Assembly (NCBI RefSeq): GCF_047495875.1 | Contig: NC_092466.1 | Span: forward strand, 19,960,561 to 20,024,560 | Reading direction: 5' to 3' | From: Pithys albifrons albifrons | Taxonomy: Eukaryota; Chordata; Aves; Passeriformes; Thamnophilidae | DNA length: 64,000 nt | Shown here: positions 53,144 through 64,000 of the stretch, piece by piece | Position numbering within the stretch: position 1 is the stretch's first letter | Layout of the letters: the number at the start of each line of letters is the position of its first letter | Notes under the pieces: generated by a model | Databases searched by the model: none | What the model saw: only the letters and a program-made list of their open reading frames with translations | What the model was told of the DNA's origin: nothing | Program-made: the position numbers and the translations under genes

Positions 53144-54294
53144 CTGGTTGAAATCCTCTGATCCACCCTCCACAAGGAGAGAAATGAGAGCCCCTCCAGT
53201 GTCTGTTCCTCACAGACTGAAAGAGTCATAGCCAGATGCAGTGATGTCCACTCCACTACGCTTAAGAAGGCACAGGGGGATATCATTAAAGAGAGCTGCT
53301 ACTAGCCAATTCTAACTAACCCCAAGGCCCAAAGAATTAAGAAACTACAATCGTATTTCTCATTTTACTTGCTTCCTAGAATCTCCTTATTGACTGCCAT
53401 GAATGCGTTTTCTTCTAGTAATTAGTAGACTGTATTCCCTGTTATGTGCAGGTTTTCTACTTGTATGGTCTCAGCATCACACTTGAAAATACATTGTGGT
53501 TTTGAAAAGTGACTGTGGTTTCACACAACAAATATTGAAAGATGAAATATTCAATTGTAGTATACTTCAGCAAGGTTAAGACAAGGCAGATGAAGAAAAG
53601 AGCTATGATGTCAGTGTTGAATAAACTGAATGTACCCAAATTATTTATCTGAGCCTTTTAAATGTACAATGCTCTTTTTATAATTGCTCTTAATATTGTC
53701 TAAATAGGTTTTATAGGATATTTCTCATATTAACTACTTTTGTGAACTTTGTACTAGACACAGTGTAGTGCCTAAAGTCTACAGGCTAAATATGATTTAG
53801 AGTGTAGGTTTTCTGTATAAACAGCTTTTAGAGGGTTATTTGTCAGTGGACTTTGATTGAAACAAGATTATTGCAGGAAATTCTACCTCAGTATGGAAGG
53901 CTACAGAGCTATTTATATGGCATTTCTTTGCAGCAGGTTGGACTCTCAGGTATGGGATTGCCTTGTTTCTAATATACCAGTCATCTCCTGGAGAATATGT
54001 TCCCTTGTGCATCTGTGCTAATGTATTGACCTACATAAGGTGGGGGAGGCTTTTAAGGGTCTGTTTTCTGTTTTGTTTCATCCCATTTTTCTGGTATACA
54101 TGTCCTTGGGGGGATAATAATTGTAATAGCATAATGAATCTCTTTGTCTGGAAACAATTTATCTAATACCTGTTAGATTATTTTCAAATCCATTGTTATA
54201 TTTGGATTTATAAACACCACATATACTTCTGTTTTCTATAAGATCAGTCACTGACTACTTAGAAAGAAAAGCAGTGGTTTGATGTATGTGCAAA

Positions 54295-54546
54295 TTTATT
54301 TAACTCTGGATCACAAGAGATAAAAAGTGACAAAGTAATCTGTGGTAAAGCTTGGCTACAAATGTGTGTAAGGCAAACCACCTAGTGTCAGAACTGAGAT
54401 AGATATGGCACAATTAGAGCTGTGAAAGGCATGAGACAAACTCGTTGCTCCTGAAACCATGCTGCTTGCTGCTTTCCTCTAAACGAGAGATCCAGAGCAT
54501 ATTCAGCTTTTGGGGTAGGTGTAAAAGAGAACTACATCATGTGGTC
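54295..54546 (-). other. MSMB: MSMB 3'UTR with AATAAA
   Basis: A minus-strand AATAAA lies at 54300-54295, about 250 nt after the MSMB stop. It is the first canonical signal I see downstream. The cleavage position is inferred. Confidence 0.5.
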
Positions 54547-56815
54547 TTAACCAACTCCATTGTAGACTTTGCAACTTATGTCAGGATTAGCCTTCTTCAC
54601 CACTCGGATGGAACAGCTTTGCTTGTGGAATAGGCCGACACAGTTCACCCTGTCATAGTTCTTGGGGATTAAAACCCTGTCATTGAGAAAAACAAAGAGA
54701 AAATCAACAGCTGAGACACGGACTTAGAAGGATGCTTACTGAGCTACAGCCATCCTGGAGCAAGCTATATCATGGATCCATTTGGCTCATGGGTATACAT
54801 AATAAGTGCTATGGATTACCATAGGAGGAATAGAGATCCCTGACCGTGGCTTTTAACAGATTAATTGATTTCCCAATGTTTTTTCTTATTTAAATGTAGT
54901 TTTCACTGGTTATTCTGTTAGGGATTGGTGCAAATTCCATGCAGAGACAAAATAGGGATTAATTCTGTCTTCCCAATTGAAACTAAAACTTTATTGATGA
55001 TAACAAACAGTTTAAAGAGTGCTGAATCATCCCAGCATGAATACCTTCCAGCTGAGCCTCCCTCATATGGCTGAGCAAAGCATGGAATTTATCCTACCAA
55101 GGGTTGCTTGAGTTGTAGTCTTCCTCACAGATCATTTATGGGACTCTTTCACTATATTCAGGAAGACACAGCTCTTCTTCATGAGTCACCTGTCATCTAT
55201 GAGGCAGGAACATGTAAGAAAGCAAATTATCAGAGCAGGGGATATGTATGTCCTGTTTTGATAAGGAGGAAGTGTGGGCTCTCGGCAGCATGAGAAGAAT
55301 GCTAAACAGCATTGGCCTGAATAGATGCTTGCAGGCAGGCCAGTTTCATGCAGAGCTACAGAAGCCCACAGGTATGCATGGTGTGAGGTATTTAGGTATC
55401 TGGATACAAGCTGGTGAATTGAAGCAACAAAAAAACAAAGGGAACCATACACCCACTTAGTGTCTGAATCAAAAGAAGGACTAGATGATGTGGAATAGCT
55501 GTGTGCTGGAAAAACACTAACTGTGTTTCATTTTGTTTCTTCTCAAAAAAGTCTGTCTGATAGCCAGATAATTCTATCAGTCATGCTTAGAGCTAATTAG
55601 GAAACAGGAAAAGGAGTTTCATCCACAGGACTGTGGAATTTCTTTTGCATGCTTTCAGTGAGAATTTTTAAGGCTTAATATTTCAATGACTTCCTGAATA
55701 AGTAAACAAAAATTTGGATCAACTTACAAGCTGCAGCAAATCATTGCAGTCATCTTACATCTGCATTGGAAACAATCTTCATTCTTCCACACCGCACCAA
55801 AAACATAAAGATTTCCGTTTGAAAGGCACCCTGTGTATACACACCAGAAAATGATAGTCACTATATCAATAGACATAAACCATGGTCTTCTAAGTTTGTG
55901 GACTTGCAGCAATCAAAGCACTGATTTCCATAGAGTCCCAGCAGGGAAGAGTCTAACCCTGTGCTTCACAGAGAAGATACCGTGTCTTTGCTCCTGCAGA
56001 GTGCATGAGTGTGTGACATGGCATGATAAAATCGTAGCAACCACATACCAGAGATATATTATTCTGCTATTGCAATGGATCTGAAAAACACCTTAGCTTA
56101 TGGCTACAGTAGGATCTTTCTGCCCCTTCTCATACTCAACATTACAGATCTAGACTTTATTTTCTCACTCCTTCTTCCTTCACACTACTTATTAGAGTTC
56201 AGCTTGCTCTTCTAAACCAAATCTAAACACCAGTTGCATTGTCTTTGCTTTGACTTTAGTATCAGGTACCCCCTTTATTTTCATCAATGCTGCTTAAAAG
56301 TACACAGTTTTTGCCACATGAGCAAGTATCTCAGTTATACATCAGCCCAGAGGGTAACTATTCAACAGGACACAGTCTCTCTCTGTCCAGAGAGGTTTCT
56401 AGGTAGGTTAGTTGCTGAGTATGCAGCTGTTTGGATCATTCCCCAGGAAAGAACAGATTATACTATTGCAACATTTCTAAGAAAAAAAAGGCTTTGAATC
56501 TCTGAATTAATGTTTCAGGGATGTCTAATATGTTTGCCATTCTTACCATATTTACTGGCTGGTCTAAGGTAACAGCGAGTAACACACAGAGTCCTTGAGA
56601 AGAGAAGGATCAAGGAGAAAAACAGCAAGAATTTCTGAAAAAGAAACAAGAATCATTCTTTAGAATTACGTATTTTTTTCCAAAGTTCTAGCAAACTCAC
56701 TTACATGGAGTTATGGATAAGTCCTGCTATTCCAAAGAAAGTCAAATTAAAAAATCCTTCCAGTACGTACACATACACACACACGGGCACACACACAAAG
56801 CTGATAACTTACCAT
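54547..56815 (-). CDS. MSMB: Beta-microseminoprotein (PSP94 family), four exons
   Basis: Small secreted cysteine-rich protein; in mammals MSMB is a major seminal plasma and mucosal secretion product. Coding exons on the minus strand: 56815-56813 (ATG only), 56634-56547, 55830-55728 and 54676-54547 (TAA at 54549-54547). Donors are GTAAGT, GTAAGA and GTAAGT; acceptors are TTTCAG, ACACAG and GACAG, and phases join cleanly. The protein has 107 residues (human 114). It has an N-terminal signal peptide (about 1-20, KFLLFFSLILL core) and ten mature cysteines at 22, 32, 50, 53, 55, 62, 63, 77, 86 and 100. The family pattern W-x3-DC-x2-C-x-C...CC-x-L (45-65) is present, as are NYDRVNC (71-77) and VVKKANPDISC (90-100). 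Each segment aligns with the matching human exon. The sequence is diverged, as is usual in this fast-evolving family, so function is inferred. The adjacency to NPY4R and ANXA8 matches the human block. Confidence 0.93.
56763..56799. repeat. (CA)n microsatellite in MSMB intron 1
   Basis: ACGTACACATACACACACAC followed by GGGCACACACACAAAG, an interrupted CA repeat. It lies inside the 178-bp first intron of MSMB, only about 15 nt from the donor. Confidence 0.85.
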
Positions 56816-56867
56816 ACTTGCACGAGCCACTCACATTTAATAATGAGGAGTAGTGTCTATTTATATA
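56816..56867 (-). promoter_or_regulatory. MSMB: MSMB core promoter with TATA box
   Basis: On the minus strand TATATAAATA (56867-56858) lies about 45 nt upstream of the initiator ATG. With normal TATA-to-start spacing, transcription would begin near 56833, giving a 5'UTR of about 20 nt and a first exon of only about 20 nt plus the ATG. The TATA box and lack of CpG island suit a tissue-restricted gene. Confidence 0.7.
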
Positions 56868-58707
56868 CAGTGAGAAAACAATGGTCAGTGTAAAGGGAGG
56901 TGATGTAAATGTAAGCACCCTGGCTGCAAAGAGACTCCCTAACCTGTTCCGATCACCGATCAGAAGGTGGCACCTCAAAAACTCTTGCAAGGCTTGTTTT
57001 GTGCATTGGCATACATTGGCATCTTGATCTCCATTGTGCTGGTGTAAATTTGAAGAAACTCCAGTAGAGAGAGAGTAGTTACTCCACATCAGCACTGGTG
57101 TCAGTGGAAGAGTCTGACCACCAGAAGGCTATGCCTCCAGAACTGGCAGGCCATCAAGGACCAGTGCAGCTATTGTTTGGCTGACCTGCTACAAGGAGAT
57201 CACCCCCAGGTACAGGACAGGTCATTCATACCGTGCAGTAGTGTGGAAAGTCCACTGTTCTCAGGCTGATTTATTATATTTTCAATTATTTTATATGAGA
57301 CTCATTACTTTTTCCATATTCAGTGACCTGCAGGAACTAGCTGTAGTTTTTTCTCTCTCAGTCATTGAAGCAAAGCCAGGCCTGGGGACTAGAGGCAGAT
57401 CAACACGACTAGACAGCACTTTTTGGCAGTAAAAGTGAGATGAGCTGTGCTTTGTTTCAGTTCAGAAACAATGCTTAGAACTGAGGAAGGCAAAGAAAGA
57501 AAATGTTACAGTTTTCTTTCACTGTATGCATGCCCTGCCTCTAACAGAGCTGCAATTGGATACTAATGGGAGTGTTGTTTGTGACAGTAAGATGAGGATA
57601 TGTTCTTCAATACATATCTTACCATAAGTGTTCAGGTCTTTATGCCACTGGACTCTTAAAACACAGGCTGCATCTCAAAAACAGCAAGGAAAACTAGCAC
57701 AGATCCCTGTGGCTGCATTAGGGCTGCAGGGATTCAGTATTTTACTGAACCGGAGCACAGGCATAACAAGTTTTAGAAGTTATCAGAAGATTCCCAGCCT
57801 AATTAGCTGTATTAATGCCATTAGTGTGGCTCTTTTTGTACATCTGGCTTTATTTAAACACCTTAATTGGTATGCCTGAACTCTTTAGGTTCCACTGACT
57901 GACAAACAGCTAGAAGAAGCAAAGCTGCACTGGAGATGGTTTTGGGACAAAAGGGGCAATGGGAGGACTGTGGTCTCCTGAGGGATCTGGATTAAAGGGA
58001 CAATTGTGGAGAAGGTTGGCACTGTTTGCTATCACAGAAGTTCTGGATTATGTGTATTCCTTTATTCGTTTGTGTGTATTTAGTAAGAGGCTTCAGAGCT
58101 TCTGTTGTAGTTTTCTTTTAGCTTTGCAGTACAGATGTCAAGTTTTGTGTTAAACTTAGGATTTTGGTAGATCATGTGCGATTTTGCTGCAGGGAACGGT
58201 TGTGGTGTTTAATGAAGTGCTTTGAGAAAATACTCCTCCTCTGGTAATCCTTAAATGAATTAATTTCTCTTTGAAGGGAGTGATCTGCTTAAAATTACTT
58301 TGTTAGCAAAGGCAACAAGGTGAAAACATAACACAGCTCTTATACTACTAGGCCTTTAAATAAATTTTATGAACTTGGTTTCATTTTAATTGAAACCATT
58401 TGATTAGAGTCTACTGTAGCTAGAGGCCAAACCCACTTCTGCTCTGTCTCTGCTTAACTCTTGACAAATCTTGGGCTGTCTCTTGAGGAGAAGTAAGTGT
58501 TATAGTGGATAATATTTCCAAGAAGAGTATAGCTGTGAGGAAATGTAATAAGCAACTCCGACTCAAGGGGCATAGTGGATTCTAAATTATTCTCTTACTT
58601 AAAATGATTATTTTAATTAGTTAGTTATCCTTTCTCCTTGGAGAAAAATAACTATATTAATAACTTTCATATAATTCTTGCTGTTTCTCAGGAAGACAAA
58701 TATATTT
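56868..58707. other. Upstream of MSMB, no gene recognised
   Basis: No coding exon or complete mobile element found. CCACCAGAAGGC at 57118-57129 resembles a CTCF-type motif, which alone is weak evidence. The remainder is AT-rich sequence. Confidence 0.45.
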
Positions 58708-60733
58708 ATAGAATCATAGAATCATAGAATCGATTGGGTTGGAAAAGACCTCCCAGATCATCGAGTCCAACCCTTGGTCCAACTCTAGTCCATTTACTAG
58801 ATCATGGCACTCAGCGCCACGTCCAATCTGCGTTTAAAAATCTCTAGGGATGGTGAATCCACCACCTCTCTGGGCAGCCCATTCCAATGCCTGATTACTC
58901 TCTCTGTAAAGAATTTTTTTCTGATATCCAACTTAAATTTCCCCTGGCAGAGCTTAAGCCCATGCCCCCTTGTCCTATTGCTGAGTGCCTGGGAGAAGAG
59001 ACCAGCCCCCACCTGGCTAGAACTTCCCTTCAGGGAGTTACAGACAGTGATGAGGTCACCTCTGAGCCTCCTCTTCTCCAGGCTAAACAACCTCAGCTCC
59101 CTCAGCCTCTCCCCATAGGGCTTGTGCTCCAGTCCGTTCACCAGCCTTGTTGCGCTTCTCTGGACCCGCTCCAGCACCTCAATATCCTTTCTGAACTGAG
59201 GGGCCCAGAACTGAACACAGCACTCAAGGTGTGGCCTCACCAATGCAGAGTACAGGGGAAGGATCACTTCCCTGGTCCTGCTGGCCACGCTATTTTTGAT
59301 ACAGGACAGGATCCCACTGGCCTTCTTGGCCACCTGGGCACACTGTTGGCTCATGTTGAGCTTCCTGTCAATGAGTACTCCAAGGTCCCTTTCTGCCTGG
59401 CTGCTCTCCAGCCACTCTGTGCCCAGCCTGTAGCACTGCAGGGGGTTGTTGTGGCCAAAGTGCAGGACCCAGCACTTGGCCTTATTGAACTTCATCCCAT
59501 TGGAATCAGCCCATCTCTCAAGTCTATCCAGATCCCTCTGCAGAGCCCTCCTGCCTTCCAACAGATTGACACTCCCTCCCAGCTTGGTGTCATCAGCAAA
59601 TTTGGTGATGATGGACTCAATCCCCTCATCTAAATCATCAATAAAGATGTTAAACAGGACTGGACCCAACACAGACCCCACTAGTGACTGGCCACCAGCT
59701 GGATGCAGCTCCATTCACCAGCACTCTCTGGGCCCGACCCTCCAGTCAGCTCTTAATCCAGGAGAGGGTACACTTGTCCAGGCCATGGGCTACCAGCTTT
59801 TCCAGGAGTATATTATGGGAGACAGTGTCAAAGGCCTTGCTGAAGTCCAGATAGACCACATCCACTGCCTTCCTCTCATCCACCAGGTGGGTCACCTGAT
59901 CGTAAAAAGAGATCAGGTTGGTCAGACAGGACCTGCCCCTCCTAAACCCATGCTGGCTGGGTCTAATCCCTTGTCCACCCTGAAGGTGCTGTGTGATTGC
60001 ACTCAGGATGAACTGCTCCATAACCCTGCCAGGCATGGAGGTCAGGCTGACAGGCCTGTAGTTGCCAGGGTCCTGCTTGCAGCCCTTTTTGTGGATTGGG
60101 GTGACATTCGCCAACCTCCAATCGTCTGGGACCTCCCCAGAGAGCCAGGACTGTTGGAAGATGATGGAGAGCAGTTTGGCAAGCTCTTCTGCCAGCTCCC
60201 TCATCACCCTGGGATGGATCCCATCTGGTCCCATAGACTTGTTAGGATCCAGCTGGCTCAGTAAGTCGGTCACTATTTCCTCCTGGAATAGAGGAGGGCT
60301 ATTCAGCTCCCTCTCCCTGTCTACCAGCTCCAGAGGCCAGTTGTCTTGAGGGCCACCTGTCTTACTGGTGAAAACTGAGGCAAAGTAGGTGTTAAGTACC
60401 TCAGCCTTCTCCTCATCTTCCTTAACTATATTTCCCTCCAAGTCCAACAGAGAATGGAGGTTTTCCTTGCCCCTCCTTTTGTTATTAATGTATTTATAAA
60501 AGGACATTTTGTTATCCCTAACTGAAAAAGCCAAATTTACTTCAAATTCCACTTTTCTTTCCCTGATTTTTTTTCTGCATGACCTAGCTCTATCTGTAAA
60601 TGCTTCATAAGTAGCCACCCCTTTTTTCCATAGTCTATAAACTTTCTTTTTATCCCTGCTTTCTTTCAGAATATCCCTATTTAACCAAGCTGGTCGTCTT
60701 CCCCTCCGGCTGGCCTTTTGGCACACTGGTATA
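58708..60733 (-). mobile_element. CR1 LINE, 5'-truncated and inactivated
   Basis: A 2-kb CR1 element. On the plus strand its 3' end reads as ATAGAATC repeats (58708-58731) and then CGATTGGGTTGGAAAAGACC; in element orientation this is the ATTCTATG octamer tail. ORF2 is read from about 60726 to 58797 in two pieces. The first (to about 59746) covers the linker before the RT and the RT palm start, with MGPDGIHPRVM, NYRPVSLTS and VYLDFSKAFDTVSH. The second (59714-58797) carries FADDTKLGG and the usual CR1 C-terminus (WNGLPREVV...[10 protein letters not shown]). Between them is a TGA in place of a conserved Trp codon, and then a small deletion that removes the Pro-Gln-Gly segment and shifts frame. 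The endonuclease domain is absent. Relatively young by its long open stretches, but not able to encode a working enzyme. Confidence 0.95.
58797..60726 (-). pseudogene. CR1 ORF2 reverse transcriptase, broken
   Basis: Remnant of the CR1 reverse transcriptase. The reading frame is interrupted by an in-frame TGA about 59743 and a deletion/frameshift about 59680-59690. The catalytic palm motifs flank the lesion: DFSKAFD upstream and FADD downstream. The N-terminal endonuclease is lost by 5' truncation. Long open frames on the opposite strand across the same interval are shadows of this gene. Confidence 0.9.
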
Positions 60734-62170
60734 GCCTGTATATGTATAAAATATACATTAAAAATAAAAAATTGAAGTATGACTGAGCTATTGCTGCCAG
60801 AAGTGCCTGTTAGCTCTACCTCCTGGAAGTGAAGTGTATATTAAAGTAGGCTGTGTACATCTTTTGCTAAAAAAAAGGGGGGGGGGGGGGAGGGAAGCAG
60901 CTTAAATCATCTTGGATTGCAGAGTTGAGACTAAAAACACCCAAACACTTATCAAAGCCTGAAACATTGAGTGAGTTGTCAGTGGAATATGGAGCAGAGC
61001 AGAGGCTGAATTTGTCCTTGTTCATCTTCCTGCTGACATGCTTGGACCTTTCCTCTTGAGGCAAACAAAGTTTTCCAAGTCAAATTGGTAGCAAAAGATG
61101 AGAGAGGGTTCTCTGTTGTGCAGATGTAAATGAAGTTGCCTTCTGGGGCTGCAATGGTAAGTCGGTGTCCTCTGTTAAGGGAAAGTTAAGTGGTTCCAGC
61201 CTAGCTGATGGTTCTGATGACTGAGAAGGTTGAGTACCTCTGAGACTATAGCAGTTTGTCCCTTTCCCTCTGCAACTTTTCCCTTGGGCTCTTTTGTGCT
61301 GGAAGTGCTTGAAGCCCAGTTCCAGACATACTGACTTAGGTCAAACAACTTCCTTCCCTGGCTTGGGCAGAAACAGCAACAGCTAATATGTGGGTCTCCT
61401 CAGCTTCCATGAAACAATGAGAAGAATGCTCAGCATCTCCCTTCCCTGTTTGTCTTGCTCCTGCATCTATCAGGGAAGTTGCCTAAATAAACTGGTCAAA
61501 TCATGTAGCAGCTTGGGTGGAAAAGAGATGCTGTGCCAAGCCAAGGAGACAATTCTGCCTGGGAAAGCTTTTGACAATTAAAAGCATCCTGAGTTTTTTG
61601 AGGAGATGCCTGGAGTTTGTGGAAGTGGCCTGTGATACTCCCTTTGATCAGAGTGGTGATGGGATATTGGCTCCATATCTAGGCTCTGACTAGGGTGTCA
61701 ATTCTTTAGTTTTATTACAAGTTGCTCACATTGGAAACTTTTCTTCAGTAGGCTTTAGTGGCTTTAAACAAGATCTGCTGAATGCCTATGTCTTTTCCTT
61801 GTGTTTCAAAACTACATCAATGTACTGCTTAATTACTAAACACCATGGTGGGTCTCAAAACTGGGTTAAAGCACAAAAATAAATCTGACATGACTTCAAA
61901 ATGGTTCATGTCAGTATGGTTAGAAAAGTTAGTAAGGGAGACTGTTGGTTGGTTGCCTCCATTTTCAGCTGAACTCACAGGAGTGAGCCGTAAGGTGTGA
62001 CCCTACCTGATGTGCATACAACTCTTGGGAAATCAAATGAACTTCATGAAATTTGGTATTTTCCCCAAAAGCACTACCTGTGTGACCTGGCCCCTGTAAA
62101 TAAGAATACAGATTGCTACTTATTTGGGGTGCAGCAGCACCAATACAGCCAACACTTGTGGTGGAAAATG
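60734..62170. other. Intergenic after CR1, includes A8/G14 tract
   Basis: No gene recognised. An adjacent A and G homopolymer pair lies at about 60870-60891, 140 bp beyond the truncated 5' end of CR1. Open frames are short and unrelated to known proteins. Confidence 0.45.
60870..60895. repeat. Poly-A / poly-G homopolymer tract
   Basis: About eight A followed by about fourteen G, then AGGG. A run of this length is prone to slippage and sequencing error, and can form a G-quadruplex. Confidence 0.85.
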
Positions 62171-62284
62171 TGCCTCATCTAAAAAAAAATAAAAATTCCA
62201 CTGCACAGGCTCAAAGGACACACCCACGTGGGTAGAGCCCTTCCCAAATCTTTGTTCATGAAGTCTAGCCATGATGATGATGTG
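62171..62284 (+). mobile_element. Decayed second copy of the SINE/RTE-like 3' tail
   Basis: This aligns with 37060-37172: TGCCTCATCTAAAAAA, CACTGCACAGGCTCAAAGGA, AGAGCCCTTCCCAAATCTTT and GAAGT...ATGATGATGATG. Most differences are CpG-to-TpG or CpA changes, so it is the older copy. The tRNA-like head and 5S-like middle are not present upstream. It is therefore either a 5'-truncated SINE or the end of the parent LINE. Confidence 0.8.
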
Positions 62285-64000
62285 GTGGAAGATACTGTCT
62301 TCTCTATGTACAAAGGATTCAAGTTTGACTTGCTGATGCTTTTAGGTTATGCAAAAGCACCCTGCCCAAGTCCTCTCTCTAATGAAATTTTTAAAAAGAC
62401 ATTTCTCTATTAACTCTCCCTTTTCTTCCACATCAGTTCACACCTTTACTGGTCTGGGACAGATGGGTCTTTTGTGTATGTGGTTTCTCAATAGTAATTA
62501 TATCCTAAAAACATAGGTCTGAAGCCAGTCATGTAGGCAAACCAGATGCTGAACTTCTGGGTATTATGCTCACAAATGTCTGCCAAAATTCATCATAATA
62601 TTACAGAGCTTATCTCCTTTCTAACCCATTTGTATAATTTCCTGTTAATATTAGAGAACAGTACTCTCTATGCTTTGAATGAACTTGTTCAATAGTCTGC
62701 CATGCACAGCCAAATACAGATAGGAACAACTGAGCTGGAAAAAAAGATACTTTTGTTAAATAATCCAGTCTATTACTTTAGGAGTCTAAAGAATTTTGAA
62801 TGAATACTGAACCAAGCCAGACCCTTGCTCACCTCTCCTTGACTGTCAAATTTGGTGTGCAGGACAGCATCCCTTTGTTCAGGAGCAGGACAAGAGCAGG
62901 AAAGCAACCCAATAAAATAAACTCTTGTAGCCCCCATATGCAGGACATGGGAAGACTCCCTGTTAAGAGACATCATGCAAGTTCCAAACTAGGAACTGAA
63001 ATGGGGCGGAAAGGTGCCTCAGAGAGACAGTCTAATGAATGTAGTGATTAGAGTTGTACTACAATGAGAGTGCAACTTGGCTCAGGGTAGCATGCTTGCT
63101 ACACAGTCACAAGCCAGTATTTCAGCCCAGTCCAGCTCCCCTGTCTTTCATACAGCAAACTAGAGTGACTTTTGCATTATACACCTTAGGGAGTGAACTT
63201 TTTCAGTCTCTGAGCCAGTATAGTCAGCTGCTAAACAAAACTACTTGTTCCCATCTCTGTAGATTCATCCCATCATTAGCAGGCTAAGGCAGTGAGGGGA
63301 GAAGCCTCTGGAATTACAATGGAGAAAACACTGGGATATTTTGAAGGAGGTTATCATCTTGTGGTGACAAAGGACTGCAGTTTATCAGTGGTTCTTAATG
63401 GAGATCTACTTGAAGCATTGACTATGCAAAAGCACTGAAGCCCTGGAAAAGTGTAAAGAGCATGGGTCAGTGCTTGAGACAGGCTGAAAGAAATGCAAGG
63501 TGAAAACAGAATTTTGAGTGTGGGGAGAAATATTAAAGTAACCTAATCTTGCTGATTGTTTTGAATTGGTCATATGACTTGCATGTTCTGCAGTTTTATG
63601 TAAATACCTGCCACAAAGCAAATCAGTTCCAATCAGTTTCACCCCAAAGTAAACCACAGCTTGACCCAAGGAAACAGTGCACACAACATTAGATTTGAAC
63701 AGAAACTTTCAGGCTTTGAAAAGGTGCCAATGCAAACTTTCCTGCATACCAATAGTAGAGTTAACTAAGAGCAAAGTGAACAAGCAAAATTGTCATGAAT
63801 TGAATTTATCTGAGATTTTGAAATTGCCACACAGCAGAATGTGAACTGCAAATATCTATCTTCTTTGATACACATAATATAAATGTGATATCCACTTCCT
63901 TTGTTTAAGTTGGATTTTCTTTTTAATATTGGAGGAAAAATATTATTGGACAAAACAAAAATGAGTACAAATCCTTTAAGCTTTAGGTGATAAACACTGA
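62285..64000. other. Intergenic to window end, no gene recognised
   Basis: AT-rich sequence with open frames up to 92 codons, none recognisable. No LTR, LINE or RNA gene seen. Confidence 0.5.

Larger units (their letters stand above)
43463..54294. other. Region between NPY4R coding exon and MSMB
   Basis: No protein-coding exon recognised. It contains the solo LTR at 45004-45342, a candidate NPY4R first exon at 49482-49722, an A/C-rich block at 46190-46262, a MIR-like fragment at 46525-46590 and simple repeats. The open frames at 51464-51691 and 51823-52218 resemble nothing known. Confidence 0.5.

Noticed and set aside
55724..55912. 62-codon frame as a stand-alone gene
   Set aside because: Only its central part (55830-55728) is real; it is MSMB exon 3. 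The rest is intron read-through.
57118..57129. CTCF-binding sites (also near 263-276)
   Set aside because: The short motif matches are imperfect and common by chance; no supporting context in the sequence.
58887..60264. Plus-strand open frames of 248 and 272 codons
   Set aside because: They are antisense shadows of the CR1 reverse transcriptase.
1..64000. CRISPR arrays, operons, bacterial or phage features
   Set aside because: The DNA is clearly vertebrate: spliced genes, CR1 LINEs and an LTR. No regularly spaced repeats were seen.

Overview
The window is vertebrate nuclear DNA, almost certainly from a bird. It is AT-rich, with long introns, GT-AG splicing and no operons. It carries several CR1 LINE copies with the octamer-type 3' tail typical of birds, and its three protein-coding genes (ANXA8, NPY4R, MSMB) are neighbours in the block that corresponds to human 10q11.2. 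The species cannot be fixed from the sequence. A SINE whose tail looks RTE-like suggests a bird lineage that was colonised by an RTE-type LINE.

Layout. 1-4472: no gene recognised. 4473-17468 (+): a complete annexin A8 gene of 12 coding exons, beginning with a 21-nt coding exon (MAWWKAW) separated from the rest by a 3.9-kb intron. Its protein is 326 residues and all four annexin repeats have their calcium-ligand positions. 17.8-42.2 kb: a long gene-poor interval with a CpG-rich patch (about 18.88-19.26 kb), CR1 and MIR-like fragments, and a well-preserved composite SINE at 36.80-37.17 kb. 42215-43345 (-): the intronless coding region of the neuropeptide Y receptor Y4 gene (376 codons), with a strong 3' splice site 117 nt upstream of the ATG and a candidate non-coding first exon near 49.5-49.7 kb. 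A solo LTR in the same orientation (45004-45342) lies in the putative 5'UTR intron. 54547-56815 (-): a complete four-exon beta-microseminoprotein (MSMB) gene with a TATA box, assembled here from splice sites. It encodes 107 residues with the ten conserved cysteines. 58708-60733 (-): a 5'-truncated, inactivated CR1 LINE. 62171-62284: a decayed second copy of the SINE/RTE tail.

The three genes are not a pathway. They encode a calcium-dependent membrane-binding protein, a pancreatic-polypeptide receptor and a small secreted cysteine-rich protein, and their shared feature is conserved linkage. The most interesting non-genic element is the SINE at 36.8 kb. It joins a tRNA-like head carrying A and B boxes, a 5S rRNA-derived middle with an internal deletion, and a 3' tail ending in a perfect CTTCG-TTCG-CGAAG hairpin and a short ATG repeat. 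The second copy at 62.2 kb keeps the same tail.
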